A stretch of 40,685 nt of DNA from Erwinia pyrifoliae DSM 12163 (lineage in GTDB: Bacteria; Pseudomonadota; Gammaproteobacteria; Enterobacterales; Enterobacteriaceae): contig NC_017390.1 in NCBI RefSeq assembly GCF_000026985.1, positions 426,333 to 467,017 of the forward strand, read 5' to 3'. The stretch's first letter is position 1. Each line of letters opens with the position of its first letter. Shown here piece by piece: positions 18,126-26,640 of the stretch. The position numbers and the translations under genes are program-made. The notes beneath the pieces were generated by a model that saw only the letters and a list, made by a program, of their open reading frames with translations, searched no databases and was not told where the DNA came from.

Positions 18126-20684
18126 ATGTCGTCCGTTGCTTATAACGAAAAACAGGTCATTCGCTGGCTCGGTGCGCGCGCCGTGGCCCGGGCGCGGGAT
18201 CTGATTGCCAGCGTACAGCATATCCAGTGGCAGAATACCCTGCTAACCGGGGAAGTGCCGGGACGAAAAGCAGAGCCTTACAGCGTGATGGTTCATTTCA
18301 GCCGTCCGCAGGGCAAGCTGCACGCCAGCGGCGAGTGCAGCTGTGCGGTAAAAAACAACTGCAAACATGTGGCTGCGCTGATGTTAGCGAATCTGCAACC
18401 GCGTCAGCCGCAGTCGGCCGTCGCCATTGACACGATTCGTGCGGTGCCGGTGCCGGTACTGCAATTACAGTCATGGGCGAAATTTATCAGCGGCTACGGT
18501 CATTATGGCCATCGTCAGAAACGCCTGGATTTTGCCACGGTCAGTTTTGACTATGCCGGGGTAAAGGTGGATGCCGGTAGTCAGGCCGAGAGCTTTGCCG
18601 ACCGCAGCGGGCAGCGTTATCACGTTCAGCGTCACATGGACGATGAGCACTCCTGGCTGGCACAGATAGGCGGCGCCGGACTGCACACCATCCCCTCCGG
18701 GCATATTTACACGCCAGCCCCGCTTCCTGCTGCGATATTTGCGCCGTCATCGCCCTCCCAATGGCGTGAATTTATCAAAACAGGGTTGCCGGCTCTGCGT
18801 AAACGCGGCTGGTATATCAACATGGACGATGACTTCACATGGAATATCACCGAAGTAGAAAAGATCGAAGGGCGTGTCGTAAAGGGGGAAGAGGGCTGGT
18901 TCGACCTTGAACTGGCGATGAAAATTGGCCGCCGCCGCGTGCGGCTGGAACCGCTGCTGGCGCGTTTATTTGCACGCGATCGCCGCTGGATGTCCGGAAA
19001 CCTGCTGCAGATCGATGACGACGAGCAGATTGAACTGCGTGATGAACGTCAGCAACGCCTGGTGTTTCGCGCCTCACAGCTCAAGCCGCTGGTAGGCGAC
19101 CTCGCTGACCTGTTTGACCGCGACGAAGCACAGCCGCTGCGCCTCGCCGCCTGGGATATTGGCCGTCTCAGTCAGGCAGACGACCGCCGCTGGGTATTTG
19201 ACGGTGAAGATGCGGTTTATCAACTGGCGCAACGGCTAAGCGGCCAGGCTGGCGTACAGGCGGTCGCGCCACCGGTCGGCCTGCAGGCGACGCTGCGCGA
19301 CTATCAGCAACAGGGCGTAAACTGGATGCAGTTTCTGCGTCAGCACCAGCTGGCTGGCGTGCTGGCTGACGATATGGGCCTGGGCAAAACGATTCAAACG
19401 CTGGCGCATCTGCTGCTGGAAAAAGAGGCGGGACGGCTGGATCGCCCGGCGCTGATCGTGGTGCCGACTACGCTGGTTCATAACTGGTGCTGCGAAGCCG
19501 CACGCTTTGCACCCGGATTGAGGGTGCTGGCGCTGACAGGCCCGCAGCGCAAGGACTTCTACCAGCGACTTGAGCAGTATGACGTGGTGATCACCACCTA
19601 CTCGCTGCTATGGCGCGACCAGCCGCAGCTGGTGGCACACCACTACCATCTGCTGATCCTCGATGAAGCGCAATATGTGAAGAACAGCTCCTCGCGCGCG
19701 GCGTTGGTTATCCGTACCCTGAAAACGCGCCATCGCCTGTGCCTGACCGGCACCCCGCTGGAAAATCACCTTGGCGAGCTGTGGTCGCAGTTTGATTTTC
19801 TGTTGCCGGGTTTCCTCGGCAGCGAACGCGATTTTACCCAGCGCTGGCGCATTCCGGTGGAGCGGCAGGGGGATAAAGTGCGGCGCGATCTGCTGGCGAA
19901 ACGCGTGCGGCCGTTTATGCTGCGTCGGCGTAAGCAGGAAGTGGCTAAAGAACTGCCGCCTAAAAATACCATCGTGCGCAGCGTGGCGCTGGACGGCGCA
20001 CAGCGTGAACTGTATGACCAGGTTCGTAAAGCCATGCAGGATCGCGTGCAGCTGGCGGTACAGCAGCAGGGAGCGGGGCGCAGTCACCTGCTGGTACTGG
20101 ACGCCCTGCTAAAGCTGCGCCAGATCTGTTGCGATCCGCGTTTGCTGGCCGATGCGCGCGCGGAGAAAGTGCGTCATTCCGCCAAGCTGGCGCTGCTGCG
20201 CGAAATGTTGCACGACCTGCTGGCGGAAGATCGTCGTATCCTGATTTTCTCGCAGTTCACCACCATGCTGACGATCATCGCCGGGGAATTGCAAAAGGCG
20301 CGTATTCCGTTTGTGACGCTGACCGGCGCGACCCGAGACCGCAACGAGCCGGTCCGAAGTTTCCAGCAGGGCGAAGTTCCGGTTTTCCTGATTAGCCTGA
20401 AAGCAGGTGGCGTGGGGCTGAACCTGACGGCGGCAGACACGGTTATCCATTACGATCCCTGGTGGAATCCGGCGGCGGAAAATCAGGCGACCGATCGCGC
20501 CTGGCGTCTTGGCCAGGATAAGCCGGTATTTGTTTACAAGCTGATCGCTGCGGGTACTATCGAGGAGAAGATCGTCGCTTTACAGCAGCAAAAAGCTGAA
20601 CTTGCCGGAGAAATCCTTGATGATGAGCTAAGCGAGCCTGCCAGCTTCAGCCAGCAAGATCTCAGCGATCTGTTCGCCCCGTAG
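18126..20684 (+). CDS. SNF2-family helicase with SWIM zinc finger
   Basis: An 852-residue SWI2/SNF2 ATPase, a dsDNA or protein-DNA translocase. A SWIM zinc finger (Cys71, Cys73, Cys79, His81 in ECSCAVKNNCKH) is followed by a bacterial SNF2-associated region. Next come the two helicase lobes: DDMGLGKT (about 416-423), DEAQ (about 513), LTGTPLENHLGELWSQFDFL, and C-terminal motifs LKAGGVGLNLTAADTVIHYD and DPWWNPAAENQATDRAWRLG (about 776). I chose ATG 18126 because AGGGA precedes it; the frame is open back to 17952, adding 58 unlike residues. Function is unknown, with repair or transcription recycling the usual guesses. K-12 has no counterpart at this site; nrdD is divergent and the GH20 gene follows. 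Confidence 0.88.
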   Translation: MSSVAYNEKQVIRWLGARAVARARDLIASVQHIQWQNTLLTGEVPGRKAEPYSVMVHFSRPQGKLHASGECSCAVKNNCKHVAALMLANLQPRQPQSAVAIDTIRAVPVPVLQLQSWAKFISGYGHYGHRQKRLDFATVSFDYAGVKVDAGSQAESFADRSGQRYHVQRHMDDEHSWLAQIGGAGLHTIPSGHIYTPAPLPAAIFAPSSPSQWREFIKTGLPALRKRGWYINMDDDFTWNITEVEKIEGRVVKGEEGWFDLELAMKIGRRRVRLEPLLARLFARDRRWMSGNLLQIDDDEQIELRDERQQRLVFRASQLKPLVGDLADLFDRDEAQPLRLAAWDIGRLSQADDRRWVFDGEDAVYQLAQRLSGQAGVQAVAPPVGLQATLRDYQQQGVNWMQFLRQHQLAGVLADDMGLGKTIQTLAHLLLEKEAGRLDRPALIVVPTTLVHNWCCEAARFAPGLRVLALTGPQRKDFYQRLEQYDVVITTYSLLWRDQPQLVAHHYHLLILDEAQYVKNSSSRAALVIRTLKTRHRLCLTGTPLENHLGELWSQFDFLLPGFLGSERDFTQRWRIPVERQGDKVRRDLLAKRVRPFMLRRRKQEVAKELPPKNTIVRSVALDGAQRELYDQVRKAMQDRVQLAVQQQGAGRSHLLVLDALLKLRQICCDPRLLADARAEKVRHSAKLALLREMLHDLLAEDRRILIFSQFTTMLTIIAGELQKARIPFVTLTGATRDRNEPVRSFQQGEVPVFLISLKAGGVGLNLTAADTVIHYDPWWNPAAENQATDRAWRLGQDKPVFVYKLIAAGTIEEKIVALQQQKAELAGEILDDELSEPASFSQQDLSDLFAP

Positions 20685-20777
20685 CCAGCCAGATCCGGCC
20701 TCTGGCTGCACCATGCCTGACGTAATGCGTCATGCTAACTGTGTTCTAAGGAAGTACCATCAAAAAGGATTTTTACT

Positions 20778-23150
20778 ATGCTATGGTCACCGTGCCGCAT
20801 ACTGCTTGCTTTTAGTGTTATCTTGCCGCTCTGCGCGGCTGCCGTGCCGGCCGGGGATCTGCCGCTGATGCCGTGGCCACAGAAGGTGGAACTGGCCGCC
20901 GATGCAGCCAGCCTGACGCTGATCATCCCGCTGGATATTCAGGTAAAAGGCGACGATCTGCAGGAAGCCGTGCCGCGCTGGCAGCGGCGTCTGGCGCGTC
21001 AGACGGGTAAAGCGTATTACCCCCTTCCAGCCAGCGCCACGCCGCTGCAAATCCATATCGCAAACCGGGTCGCCCCTGTTCCCCAGCCTGACAGCGATGA
21101 AAGCTATCGTCTGGTGGTCAGCCGTGACGGCGTGCATCTGGACAGTGCCACGCGCTTTGGCGCCATGCGCGGTATGGAAACGCTGTTGCAGCTGGTTCAA
21201 AATGGGGCGCTGCCGCTGGTGACCATCGATGACCGCCCACGTTTTCCGTGGCGCGGCATGATGATTGATTCTGTCCGGCACTTTATGCCGCTGGAGACCC
21301 TGAAGCGGCAGATTGATGGCATCGCCGCCGCACGCATGAACGTGTTTCACTGGCATCTGACCGATGACCAGGGCTGGCGCTTTGCCTCCAGCCGCTTTCC
21401 GCAGCTGCAGGCAAAAGCCAGCGATGGCCTGTGGTACAGCGAGCAGCAGATGCGCGAGATTGTCAGCTATGCCACCGATCGCGGCGTGCGGGTGGTGCCG
21501 GAGATAGACTTACCCGGCCATGTACCCGCGCTGGCGGTCGCCATGCCGCAGCTGCTGGCCATTCCGGGGCGCTATCAACCGGAGCGCGGCTGGGGCGTGT
21601 TCAAACCCTTACTTGATCCGACTAACGAACAGGTTTATCGGTTTATTGACCTGCTGGTCGGCGAGGTGGCGGCGATCTTCCCCGACCCGTATTTACACAT
21701 TGGTGGCGATGAGGTGGACGATACGCAATGGCGGAAATCCGAGCGCATCAGCCAGTTTATGCAGCGGCAAGGACTGAAGGATGGCCACGCCCTACAGGCT
21801 TACTTTAATCAGCGGGTGGAGAAGATCCTGGCAAAACACCAGCGCCGCACCATCGGCTGGGACGAAATTTATCATCCCGACCTGCCGCGCAGCATTCTGA
21901 TCCAGTCATCGCGGGGAGCCAATGCGCTGGGAGAAATAGCGAAAAACAACTATCGCGGCATCCTGTCTGCTGGTTTCTATCTCGATCAGGCACAGCCAGC
22001 CGCTTTTCATTACCGCAATGAAGTATGGCCGCAGGCGTTGAACGGCGCCGACCGGGTGAGAGCAGGTGAAACGGCGCAAAGCTGGCAGTTTAGTTTGCCC
22101 CGGCTGAAGGGCGACCCGCTAAACGGCAGTTTTACCCTGATTGACAGCGCGGGCGGATGGCGAGGTTTTATTGATTTTGCCGGACGGTCGCGGCGCATGG
22201 TGCAAAACATGCGCTGGCTTTCGCCGACCCAGCTAACCTTCAGCGTTGACAGCTGGATGGGAAATCTACAGCCGGTACTGACGTTGGCGGGCGACAGCCT
22301 GAACGGCTACTGGCGTATTGGCAACGTGCGATATTCGACCACGGGCAGCATGCTGGCGCAGATACCGCAAGGCATAAAACCTGCCTTACCCGATGAGGCG
22401 CAGCTCAGGGAGAATCTGCTGGGAGGGGAAGCGGTGCTGTGGAGTGAAATCGTTGATGAAAACATCATTGATATCCGTTTGTGGCCACGGGCGTTTGCCG
22501 TTGCCGAGCGACTGTGGTCGGCAGCGGATGTCACTGACGAAAAAAATATGTATCAGCGGCTGGCGGCGGTCGACAACTGGTCGGCGCTATCTGTGGGCCT
22601 GCAACAGCACACACAAATGCAGCTACAAATGATGCGCCTTGCCAACGGCAACGATATCGCACCGCTACACATTTTTGCCGAGGCGCTGGAACCGGCGCAG
22701 TACTACACGCGTCAGCATCTCAAGCACCGCGCCGGGCATTCAACGCTGGCAGAGCCTCTTAACCAGCTGGCGGATATTTTACCCACCGAGAGCAGCAAGG
22801 TACGGGAACTTGACCGTCAGGTGGATGCGCTGATTGCCAACCGTGGAGACCGCCAGGCGGCGCTGGCGATACGTCGCCAGCTGGAGCTATGGCAGTTCAA
22901 TATTCTACAGGTTGAACCCTTGCTGGCGAGCAATCCGCAGCTGCGACCGCTGTTAACGGTAGCAGAACAGGTAGGGGCTATCAGCAAGGTGGGGCTGTCA
23001 CTGGTGGATGCGATGGAAAATGAGCGCATTTTCGGCGCGCGTGAAGTCGCGAAGATGCAGCAGTTACTCGATAGTGAGGCGCTCAGGCAGGATGAGTTGG
23101 TGATCGCGCTACTTTACCCGATTGAGAAATTGCTGTGGGCGGACAAATAA
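20778..23150 (+). CDS. Secreted GH20 beta-N-acetylhexosaminidase
   Basis: A 790-residue family 20 glycoside hydrolase that removes terminal GlcNAc/GalNAc from chitooligosaccharides or glycans. A signal peptide (about 1-25, hydrophobic LLAFSVILPLCAAA) suggests the periplasm or outside. A GH20b-like domain (about 30-150) precedes the catalytic barrel: FPWRGMMIDSVRHFM, HWHLTDDQGWR and HIGGDEVDD, with catalytic Asp311-Glu312. A non-barrel insert (about 415-535) interrupts the barrel before GGEAVLWSEIVDE. AAGGA (20765-20769) supports ATG 20778. It is 93 nt after the SNF2 gene, so an operon is possible but the functions are unrelated. The exact substrate cannot be told from sequence. Confidence 0.88.
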   Translation: MLWSPCRILLAFSVILPLCAAAVPAGDLPLMPWPQKVELAADAASLTLIIPLDIQVKGDDLQEAVPRWQRRLARQTGKAYYPLPASATPLQIHIANRVAPVPQPDSDESYRLVVSRDGVHLDSATRFGAMRGMETLLQLVQNGALPLVTIDDRPRFPWRGMMIDSVRHFMPLETLKRQIDGIAAARMNVFHWHLTDDQGWRFASSRFPQLQAKASDGLWYSEQQMREIVSYATDRGVRVVPEIDLPGHVPALAVAMPQLLAIPGRYQPERGWGVFKPLLDPTNEQVYRFIDLLVGEVAAIFPDPYLHIGGDEVDDTQWRKSERISQFMQRQGLKDGHALQAYFNQRVEKILAKHQRRTIGWDEIYHPDLPRSILIQSSRGANALGEIAKNNYRGILSAGFYLDQAQPAAFHYRNEVWPQALNGADRVRAGETAQSWQFSLPRLKGDPLNGSFTLIDSAGGWRGFIDFAGRSRRMVQNMRWLSPTQLTFSVDSWMGNLQPVLTLAGDSLNGYWRIGNVRYSTTGSMLAQIPQGIKPALPDEAQLRENLLGGEAVLWSEIVDENIIDIRLWPRAFAVAERLWSAADVTDEKNMYQRLAAVDNWSALSVGLQQHTQMQLQMMRLANGNDIAPLHIFAEALEPAQYYTRQHLKHRAGHSTLAEPLNQLADILPTESSKVRELDRQVDALIANRGDRQAALAIRRQLELWQFNILQVEPLLASNPQLRPLLTVAEQVGAISKVGLSLVDAMENERIFGAREVAKMQQLLDSEALRQDELVIALLYPIEKLLWADK

Positions 23151-23195
23151 TCGTCGGGCAACGACAGGGAATAGCTCACAACGGCTACGCGCGTT

Positions 23196-23237
23196 GCGAC
23201 ATCAGGGGGGCGAGTTAATCCTCCGCCCCCATGTCGC
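23196..23237. other. Strong stem-loop between GH20 gene and ridA
   Basis: GCGACAT (23196-23202) pairs with ATGTCGC (23231-23237), and the inner GGGGG and CCCCC tracts extend the stem. It lies in the convergent gap just beyond both stop codons. There is no T run on either strand, so it may be a Rho-assisted 3' end or an mRNA-stabilising hairpin. Confidence 0.6.
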
Positions 23238-23239
23238 GC

Positions 23240-23626
23240 TTAACGCCGAACGGCGATCGCTTCGATTTCGATTTTCACATCTTTTGGCAAACGCGCCACT
23301 TCAACGCACGAACGCGCCGGGAAGCTGGCCTGGCGCTCGCTGAAAAACGCTTCGTAGGTCGCATTAACCGTAGCAAAGTCATTCAGATCTTTCACGAATA
23401 CCGTTGTTTTCACGATATCGCCAACCCGTAAACCGGCCGCTTCAACGATCGCCTGTACGTTTTCCAGCGACTGGCGCGTCTGGGCGGCAATATCGTCCGC
23501 AATCGTCCCGGTTCTGGCATCGACCGGGATCTGGCCAGAGGTCATAATCATGCTGCCGAGATCAACGCCCTGAACGTAAGGGCCGATGGCGGCTGGGGCT
23601 TTTTCGGTATTGATTTCGCGAGACAT
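23240..23626 (-). CDS. ridA: 2-iminobutanoate/2-iminopropanoate deaminase RidA
   Basis: RidA hydrolyses reactive enamine/imine intermediates released by PLP enzymes such as threonine dehydratase. The 128-residue product matches E. coli length and sequence: AAIGPYVQGVDLG, TTVFVKDLNDFATVNATYE, and FPARSCVEVARLPKDV with the conserved Arg. I chose the ATG at 23626, which has AGGAGA just upstream on the minus strand; the longer frame from 23821 crosses the pyrI end and has no family match. It lies 74 bp downstream of pyrI, as in E. coli. Confidence 0.95.
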   Translation of the reverse strand: MSREINTEKAPAAIGPYVQGVDLGSMIMTSGQIPVDARTGTIADDIAAQTRQSLENVQAIVEAAGLRVGDIVKTTVFVKDLNDFATVNATYEAFFSERQASFPARSCVEVARLPKDVKIEIEAIAVRR

Positions 23627-23700
23627 TTTTTCTCCTGAATGTGTCTGGGATGATCCCCTGCAAGCCTGAAGCTGGCGCGGCGATATTGAGTCCACTGCCA

Positions 23701-24231
23701 TTATGCAGGCTGGCGCGGGGCACCCACATCCTGCCCGCCGTTGGCATGAATTGCAAACGGCAGCGATCGGTCGTTTGCCATCACCACCTGATGCGTGAAC
23801 TCTTTTTCGCAATATTTGCACTTCAGATGCAGTTCATCCTGGCGCTGTTTGACCGCGAAGCTGGAATCAACCGGCTCGGTGCGGCTGATGCAGTTGCTGT
23901 TCGGGCAGGTCAGCACGCGGTCGATGCGCTCCGGCAGCGTGGGGGACATTTTCGCCACCACATTGTAATCATCGATGCGGTTCACCGTGGCGTGCGGAGC
24001 GTACACCGCCAGCTGATTGACCTGATCGTCAGTCAGAAAGGTGTTCTCAATTTTAATCAGGTCTTTGCGTCCGCCCTCGCCGGAGGGCAGATTGAGGCCG
24101 ATAGTGATGCGCTGATCGGTCTCCGTCAGGCGGAACAGCGCCAGTAGCTTAAAGCCAACATGCGCCGGAATATGGTCAATCACCGTGCCGCGTTTAATCG
24201 CCTCAACCTGCAATTTATTGTCTTGTTTCAT
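23701..24231 (-). CDS. pyrI: Aspartate carbamoyltransferase regulatory chain PyrI
   Basis: PyrI is the regulatory subunit of ATCase; it binds CTP/UTP (inhibition) or ATP (activation) and links catalytic trimers. The N-terminal nucleotide-binding domain ([19 protein letters not shown]) is followed by the zinc domain with CPNSNC and CKYC cysteines. The product is 176 residues against about 153 in E. coli: after VVMAN it continues for about 23 residues ([17 protein letters not shown]...). Its start is 12 nt after pyrB, so the pair is co-translated. Confidence 0.95.
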   Translation of the reverse strand: MKQDNKLQVEAIKRGTVIDHIPAHVGFKLLALFRLTETDQRITIGLNLPSGEGGRKDLIKIENTFLTDDQVNQLAVYAPHATVNRIDDYNVVAKMSPTLPERIDRVLTCPNSNCISRTEPVDSSFAVKQRQDELHLKCKYCEKEFTHQVVMANDRSLPFAIHANGGQDVGAPRQPA

Positions 24232-24243
24232 GATGATCTCCTC

Positions 24244-25179
24244 TTACAGAGCCGGGTCACTGTTGAGTACCAGCGCCAGCAGCGCCTGGCGTGCGTAAAT
24301 GCCGTTGCCTGCCTGCTGGAAATACCAGGCGTGCGGCGTGCTGTCGACGTCGTTGTCGATTTCATCAACACGCGGTAGCGGATGCAGTACCTTCATATTG
24401 TCACGCGCACCGTTCAAATCGGCAGCGCGCAGCACAAACTGCGCTTTTACATTGGCATATTCCGATGGGTCCAGCCGCTCTTTCTGCACGCGGGTCATAT
24501 ACAGAATATCCACCTGTGGTACCACCTCCTCAATGCTGTCGTGGCGCGACCAGGTAATGCCTTTTTCGTCCAGCATATCGGTGATATAAGTCGGCATTGC
24601 CAACGCGTCCGGGGCGATAAACCAGAAGCGGTTGTCGTCAAATTTCGCCAGCGCCTGCGCCAGCGAGTGCACGGTACGGCCATATTTCAGGTCGCCAACC
24701 ATCGCTACCTGCAAATTGTTCAAACGCCCCTGGGTTTCCTGGATGGTGAACAGGTCGAGCAGCGTCTGGGTCGGATGCTGGTTGGCTCCGTCTCCCGCAT
24801 TCAGCACCGGCACGCCGCCGGAAAATTCGGTCGCCAGTCGGGCGGCCCCTTCTTGCGGATGGCGCATCACGATGGCATCCACATAGGTGCTAATCACCGA
24901 AATAGTATCGGCAAGGGTTTCACCTTTCTTACCCAGAGAGGTATTGCCGCCGTCGGCAAAGCCCACCACCGAAGCCCCAAGGCGGTGCATGGCGGTTTCA
25001 AACGACAGGCGAGTCCGGGTTGAGGCTTCAAAGAAGCAGCTGGCAATCACATTATGTTTCAACAATTCCGGCTGCGGGTTCGCTTTCAGGCTGGCAGCGG
25101 TGTGCAGCACCCGTTCCAGCTCGGTACGGTTGAGATCGTTAATGGAAATAATATGCTTGCGATATAGCGGATTAGCCAT
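24244..25179 (-). CDS. pyrB: Aspartate carbamoyltransferase catalytic subunit PyrB
   Basis: PyrB catalyses carbamoyl phosphate plus aspartate to carbamoyl aspartate, the committed step of pyrimidine synthesis. The protein is 311 residues, the E. coli length. The carbamoyl-phosphate site STRTR lies at 53-57, followed by the loop [21 protein letters not shown], and HPLPRVDEI with the conserved HPLP. I chose ATG 25179 for the family N terminus [15 protein letters not shown]; the frame stays open to 25386 through the attenuator, but that part is leader. It is first in pyrBI, controlled by the promoter, leader peptide and attenuator at 25258-25434. Confidence 0.97.
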   Translation of the reverse strand: MANPLYRKHIISINDLNRTELERVLHTAASLKANPQPELLKHNVIASCFFEASTRTRLSFETAMHRLGASVVGFADGGNTSLGKKGETLADTISVISTYVDAIVMRHPQEGAARLATEFSGGVPVLNAGDGANQHPTQTLLDLFTIQETQGRLNNLQVAMVGDLKYGRTVHSLAQALAKFDDNRFWFIAPDALAMPTYITDMLDEKGITWSRHDSIEEVVPQVDILYMTRVQKERLDPSEYANVKAQFVLRAADLNGARDNMKVLHPLPRVDEIDNDVDSTPHAWYFQQAGNGIYARQALLALVLNSDPAL

Positions 25180-25257
25180 CTTCACTCTCCTCTGTTGCCC
25201 GTCATCATGGGTTTGGCAGCACGACGGGGCGAGTCTCTTTTGCACTGAATTATGGGC

Positions 25258-25284
25258 AAAAAAAAGCCCCTCTGTGCGAGGGGC
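25258..25284 (-). terminator. pyrBI attenuator (terminator hairpin)
   Basis: On the minus strand GCCCCTC and GAGGGGC pair around a 5-nt loop and run into eight T. It lies about 80 nt before pyrB and 5 nt after the candidate leader-peptide stop. In E. coli, high UTP lets RNA polymerase outrun the leader ribosome so this hairpin forms and transcription stops; low UTP allows read-through. Confidence 0.92.
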
Positions 25285-25289
25285 ATTTC

Positions 25290-25382
25290 TTAACGATCGG
25301 TGATGCCGGATGCAGAAAAACGGCGCAGCCCACCGGCGAAATGGCGCGTTGGTGAGGTGATAGTTACGCGATTCAGTTTCAT
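25290..25382 (-). CDS. pyrL: Candidate pyrBI leader peptide (30 aa)
   Basis: A 30-codon frame begins [15 protein letters not shown] and ends SGITDR-TAA. Its ATG follows GGGAGG (25392-25387 on the minus strand) by four bases. A run of U (CGUUUUUCUGC) lies in its second half, a typical UTP-sensitive pause site. The stop codon is five bases before the attenuator stem, so a ribosome there would mask it. The sequence does not resemble the E. coli 44-aa PyrL as I recall it; the call is by position and logic. A second ATG at 25386 opens the frame that fuses to pyrB, but it abuts the Shine-Dalgarno and is unlikely to be used. Confidence 0.6.
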   Translation of the reverse strand: MKLNRVTITSPTRHFAGGLRRFSASGITDR

Positions 25383-25406
25383 GCATCCTCCCGGCAAACG
25401 GGGTGC

Positions 25407-25434
25407 ATTATACGCATTCATTCGCCCCCGGCAA
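25407..25434 (-). promoter_or_regulatory. pyrBI promoter
   Basis: On the minus strand TTGCCG (25434-25429) and a perfect TATAAT (25412-25407) are 16 nt apart, just upstream of the leader. It lies in the 40-bp gap directly downstream of argI. Confidence 0.88.
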
Positions 25435-25473
25435 GCGAAAAAGAGAGCGAGATAATCGTTTGCTTTACCTGAA

Positions 25474-26484
25474 TTACCCCTGCTTCGACAGCGTGGCGAC
25501 CATCACCGCCTTAATGGTATGCAAACGGTTTTCCGCCTGATCGAACACCACGCTGTGCGCGGATTCAAACACGTCATCGGTTACTTCCATGCCGCCGTGC
25601 AGATCGTACTGCTGCGCCATCTGCTGGCCGAGCAGGGTCTGATCGTCGTGGAAGGCGGGCAGGCAGTGCAGGAACTTCACCTGTGGGTTTCCCGTTGCTT
25701 GCAACAGCGCCATATTCACCTGATACGGGCGCAGCAGGGCAATGCGTTCGTGCCACACTTCTTTCGGTTCGCCCATCGAAACCCAGACGTCGGTATAAAT
25801 AAAATCAGCCCCTTGTACCCCGGTGGCAATGTCATCCGTCAGGGTGATTTTCCCGCCGTTCTGCTGCGCCACGTCGCGGCATTCGGCCACCAGCGCAGCA
25901 TCCGGCCAGCAGCTTTTGGGTGCCACCAGACGCAGATCCAGACCGACCAGCGCCGCCGCTTCCAGCAGGGTGTTACCCATATTGTTTTGCGTATCGCCCA
26001 CATAGGTCAGCGTCATCTGGTTAAAGGCTTTCTCCGGCAGATGCTCCTGCATCGTCAGCAGGTCGGCCAGCAGCTGGGTAGGGTGGAACTCATTGGTCAG
26101 CCCGTTCCACACCGGCACGCCAGCGTGTTCAGCCAGCGATTCAACCAGCTGCTGGCCATGTCCGCGATACTGAATGGCGTGATAAATGCGACCAAGCACG
26201 CGCGCGGTGTCTTTTATCGACTCTTTATGGCCGATCTGACTGCCGCTTGGGCCAAGCCAGGTGACGTTAGCACCCTGGTCGAATGCGGCAACTTCGAAAG
26301 AGCATCGGGTACGGGTCGAGTCTTTTTCGAAGATGAGCGCAATGTTTTTGCCTGTCAGATACTGAATCTCTTCGCCCTTTTTCTTAGCGAACTTCAGGCG
26401 AGATGCCAGCGCCAGTAAGCCGTTGATTTCGGAGGGACTGAAATCGAGCAGCCTGAGAAAATGACGTTGATATAACTGACTCAT
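25474..26484 (-). CDS. argI: Ornithine carbamoyltransferase
   Basis: OTCase joins carbamoyl phosphate and ornithine to give citrulline in arginine synthesis. The product is 336 residues (334 in E. coli ArgI). It has [13 protein letters not shown] (carbamoyl phosphate), the [20 protein letters not shown] block, and [11 protein letters not shown] with catalytic Cys. CGGAGT precedes the start. The argI-pyrBI order is as in E. coli, and both enzymes use carbamoyl phosphate. An ARG box lies upstream. No terminator is visible before the pyrBI promoter, so some read-through is possible. The argI/argF name follows location. Confidence 0.96.
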   Translation of the reverse strand: MSQLYQRHFLRLLDFSPSEINGLLALASRLKFAKKKGEEIQYLTGKNIALIFEKDSTRTRCSFEVAAFDQGANVTWLGPSGSQIGHKESIKDTARVLGRIYHAIQYRGHGQQLVESLAEHAGVPVWNGLTNEFHPTQLLADLLTMQEHLPEKAFNQMTLTYVGDTQNNMGNTLLEAAALVGLDLRLVAPKSCWPDAALVAECRDVAQQNGGKITLTDDIATGVQGADFIYTDVWVSMGEPKEVWHERIALLRPYQVNMALLQATGNPQVKFLHCLPAFHDDQTLLGQQMAQQYDLHGGMEVTDDVFESAHSVVFDQAENRLHTIKAVMVATLSKQG

Positions 26485-26505
26485 AAAGCACTCCGGATAA
26501 CTTTT

Positions 26506-26549
26506 AGTGAATTAAAATTCAATTTAACGGGATTAATATGCACATTCAA
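26506..26549 (-). promoter_or_regulatory. argI promoter with ARG box (ArgR operator)
   Basis: The 18-bp site AGTGAATTAAAATTCAAT (26506-26523) fits the ArgR consensus at all fixed positions (TGAAT-4-ATTCA). On the minus strand a candidate promoter TTGAAT (26549-26544), 16 nt, TTAAAT (26527-26522) overlaps it, so bound ArgR-arginine would block RNA polymerase. A second box, usual at 3 bp spacing, is only weakly visible further upstream. Confidence 0.8.
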
Positions 26550-26578
26550 CCCCTGCATGCAGAAACTTTCGTTTAAAG

Positions 26579-26628
26579 GTAGTGGCGCAATCAGCACTGT
26601 GGGAAAATACGTGAAATAACGCCACTAC
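26579..26628 (+). repeat. 9-bp inverted repeat in the rraB leader
   Basis: GTAGTGGCG (26579-26587) and CGCCACTAC (26620-26628) are exact reverse complements, 32 nt apart. The second arm ends next to the rraB Shine-Dalgarno (GAGGA, 26629-26633). In mRNA this stem could control access to the start or stabilise the 5' end. Confidence 0.65.
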
Positions 26629-26640
26629 GAGGAACGGATC

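Noticed and set aside
25180..25386. N-terminal extension of PyrB by 69 residues
   Set aside because: It spans the leader and attenuator; its ATG touches the Shine-Dalgarno, and PyrB from 25179 has the E. coli length.
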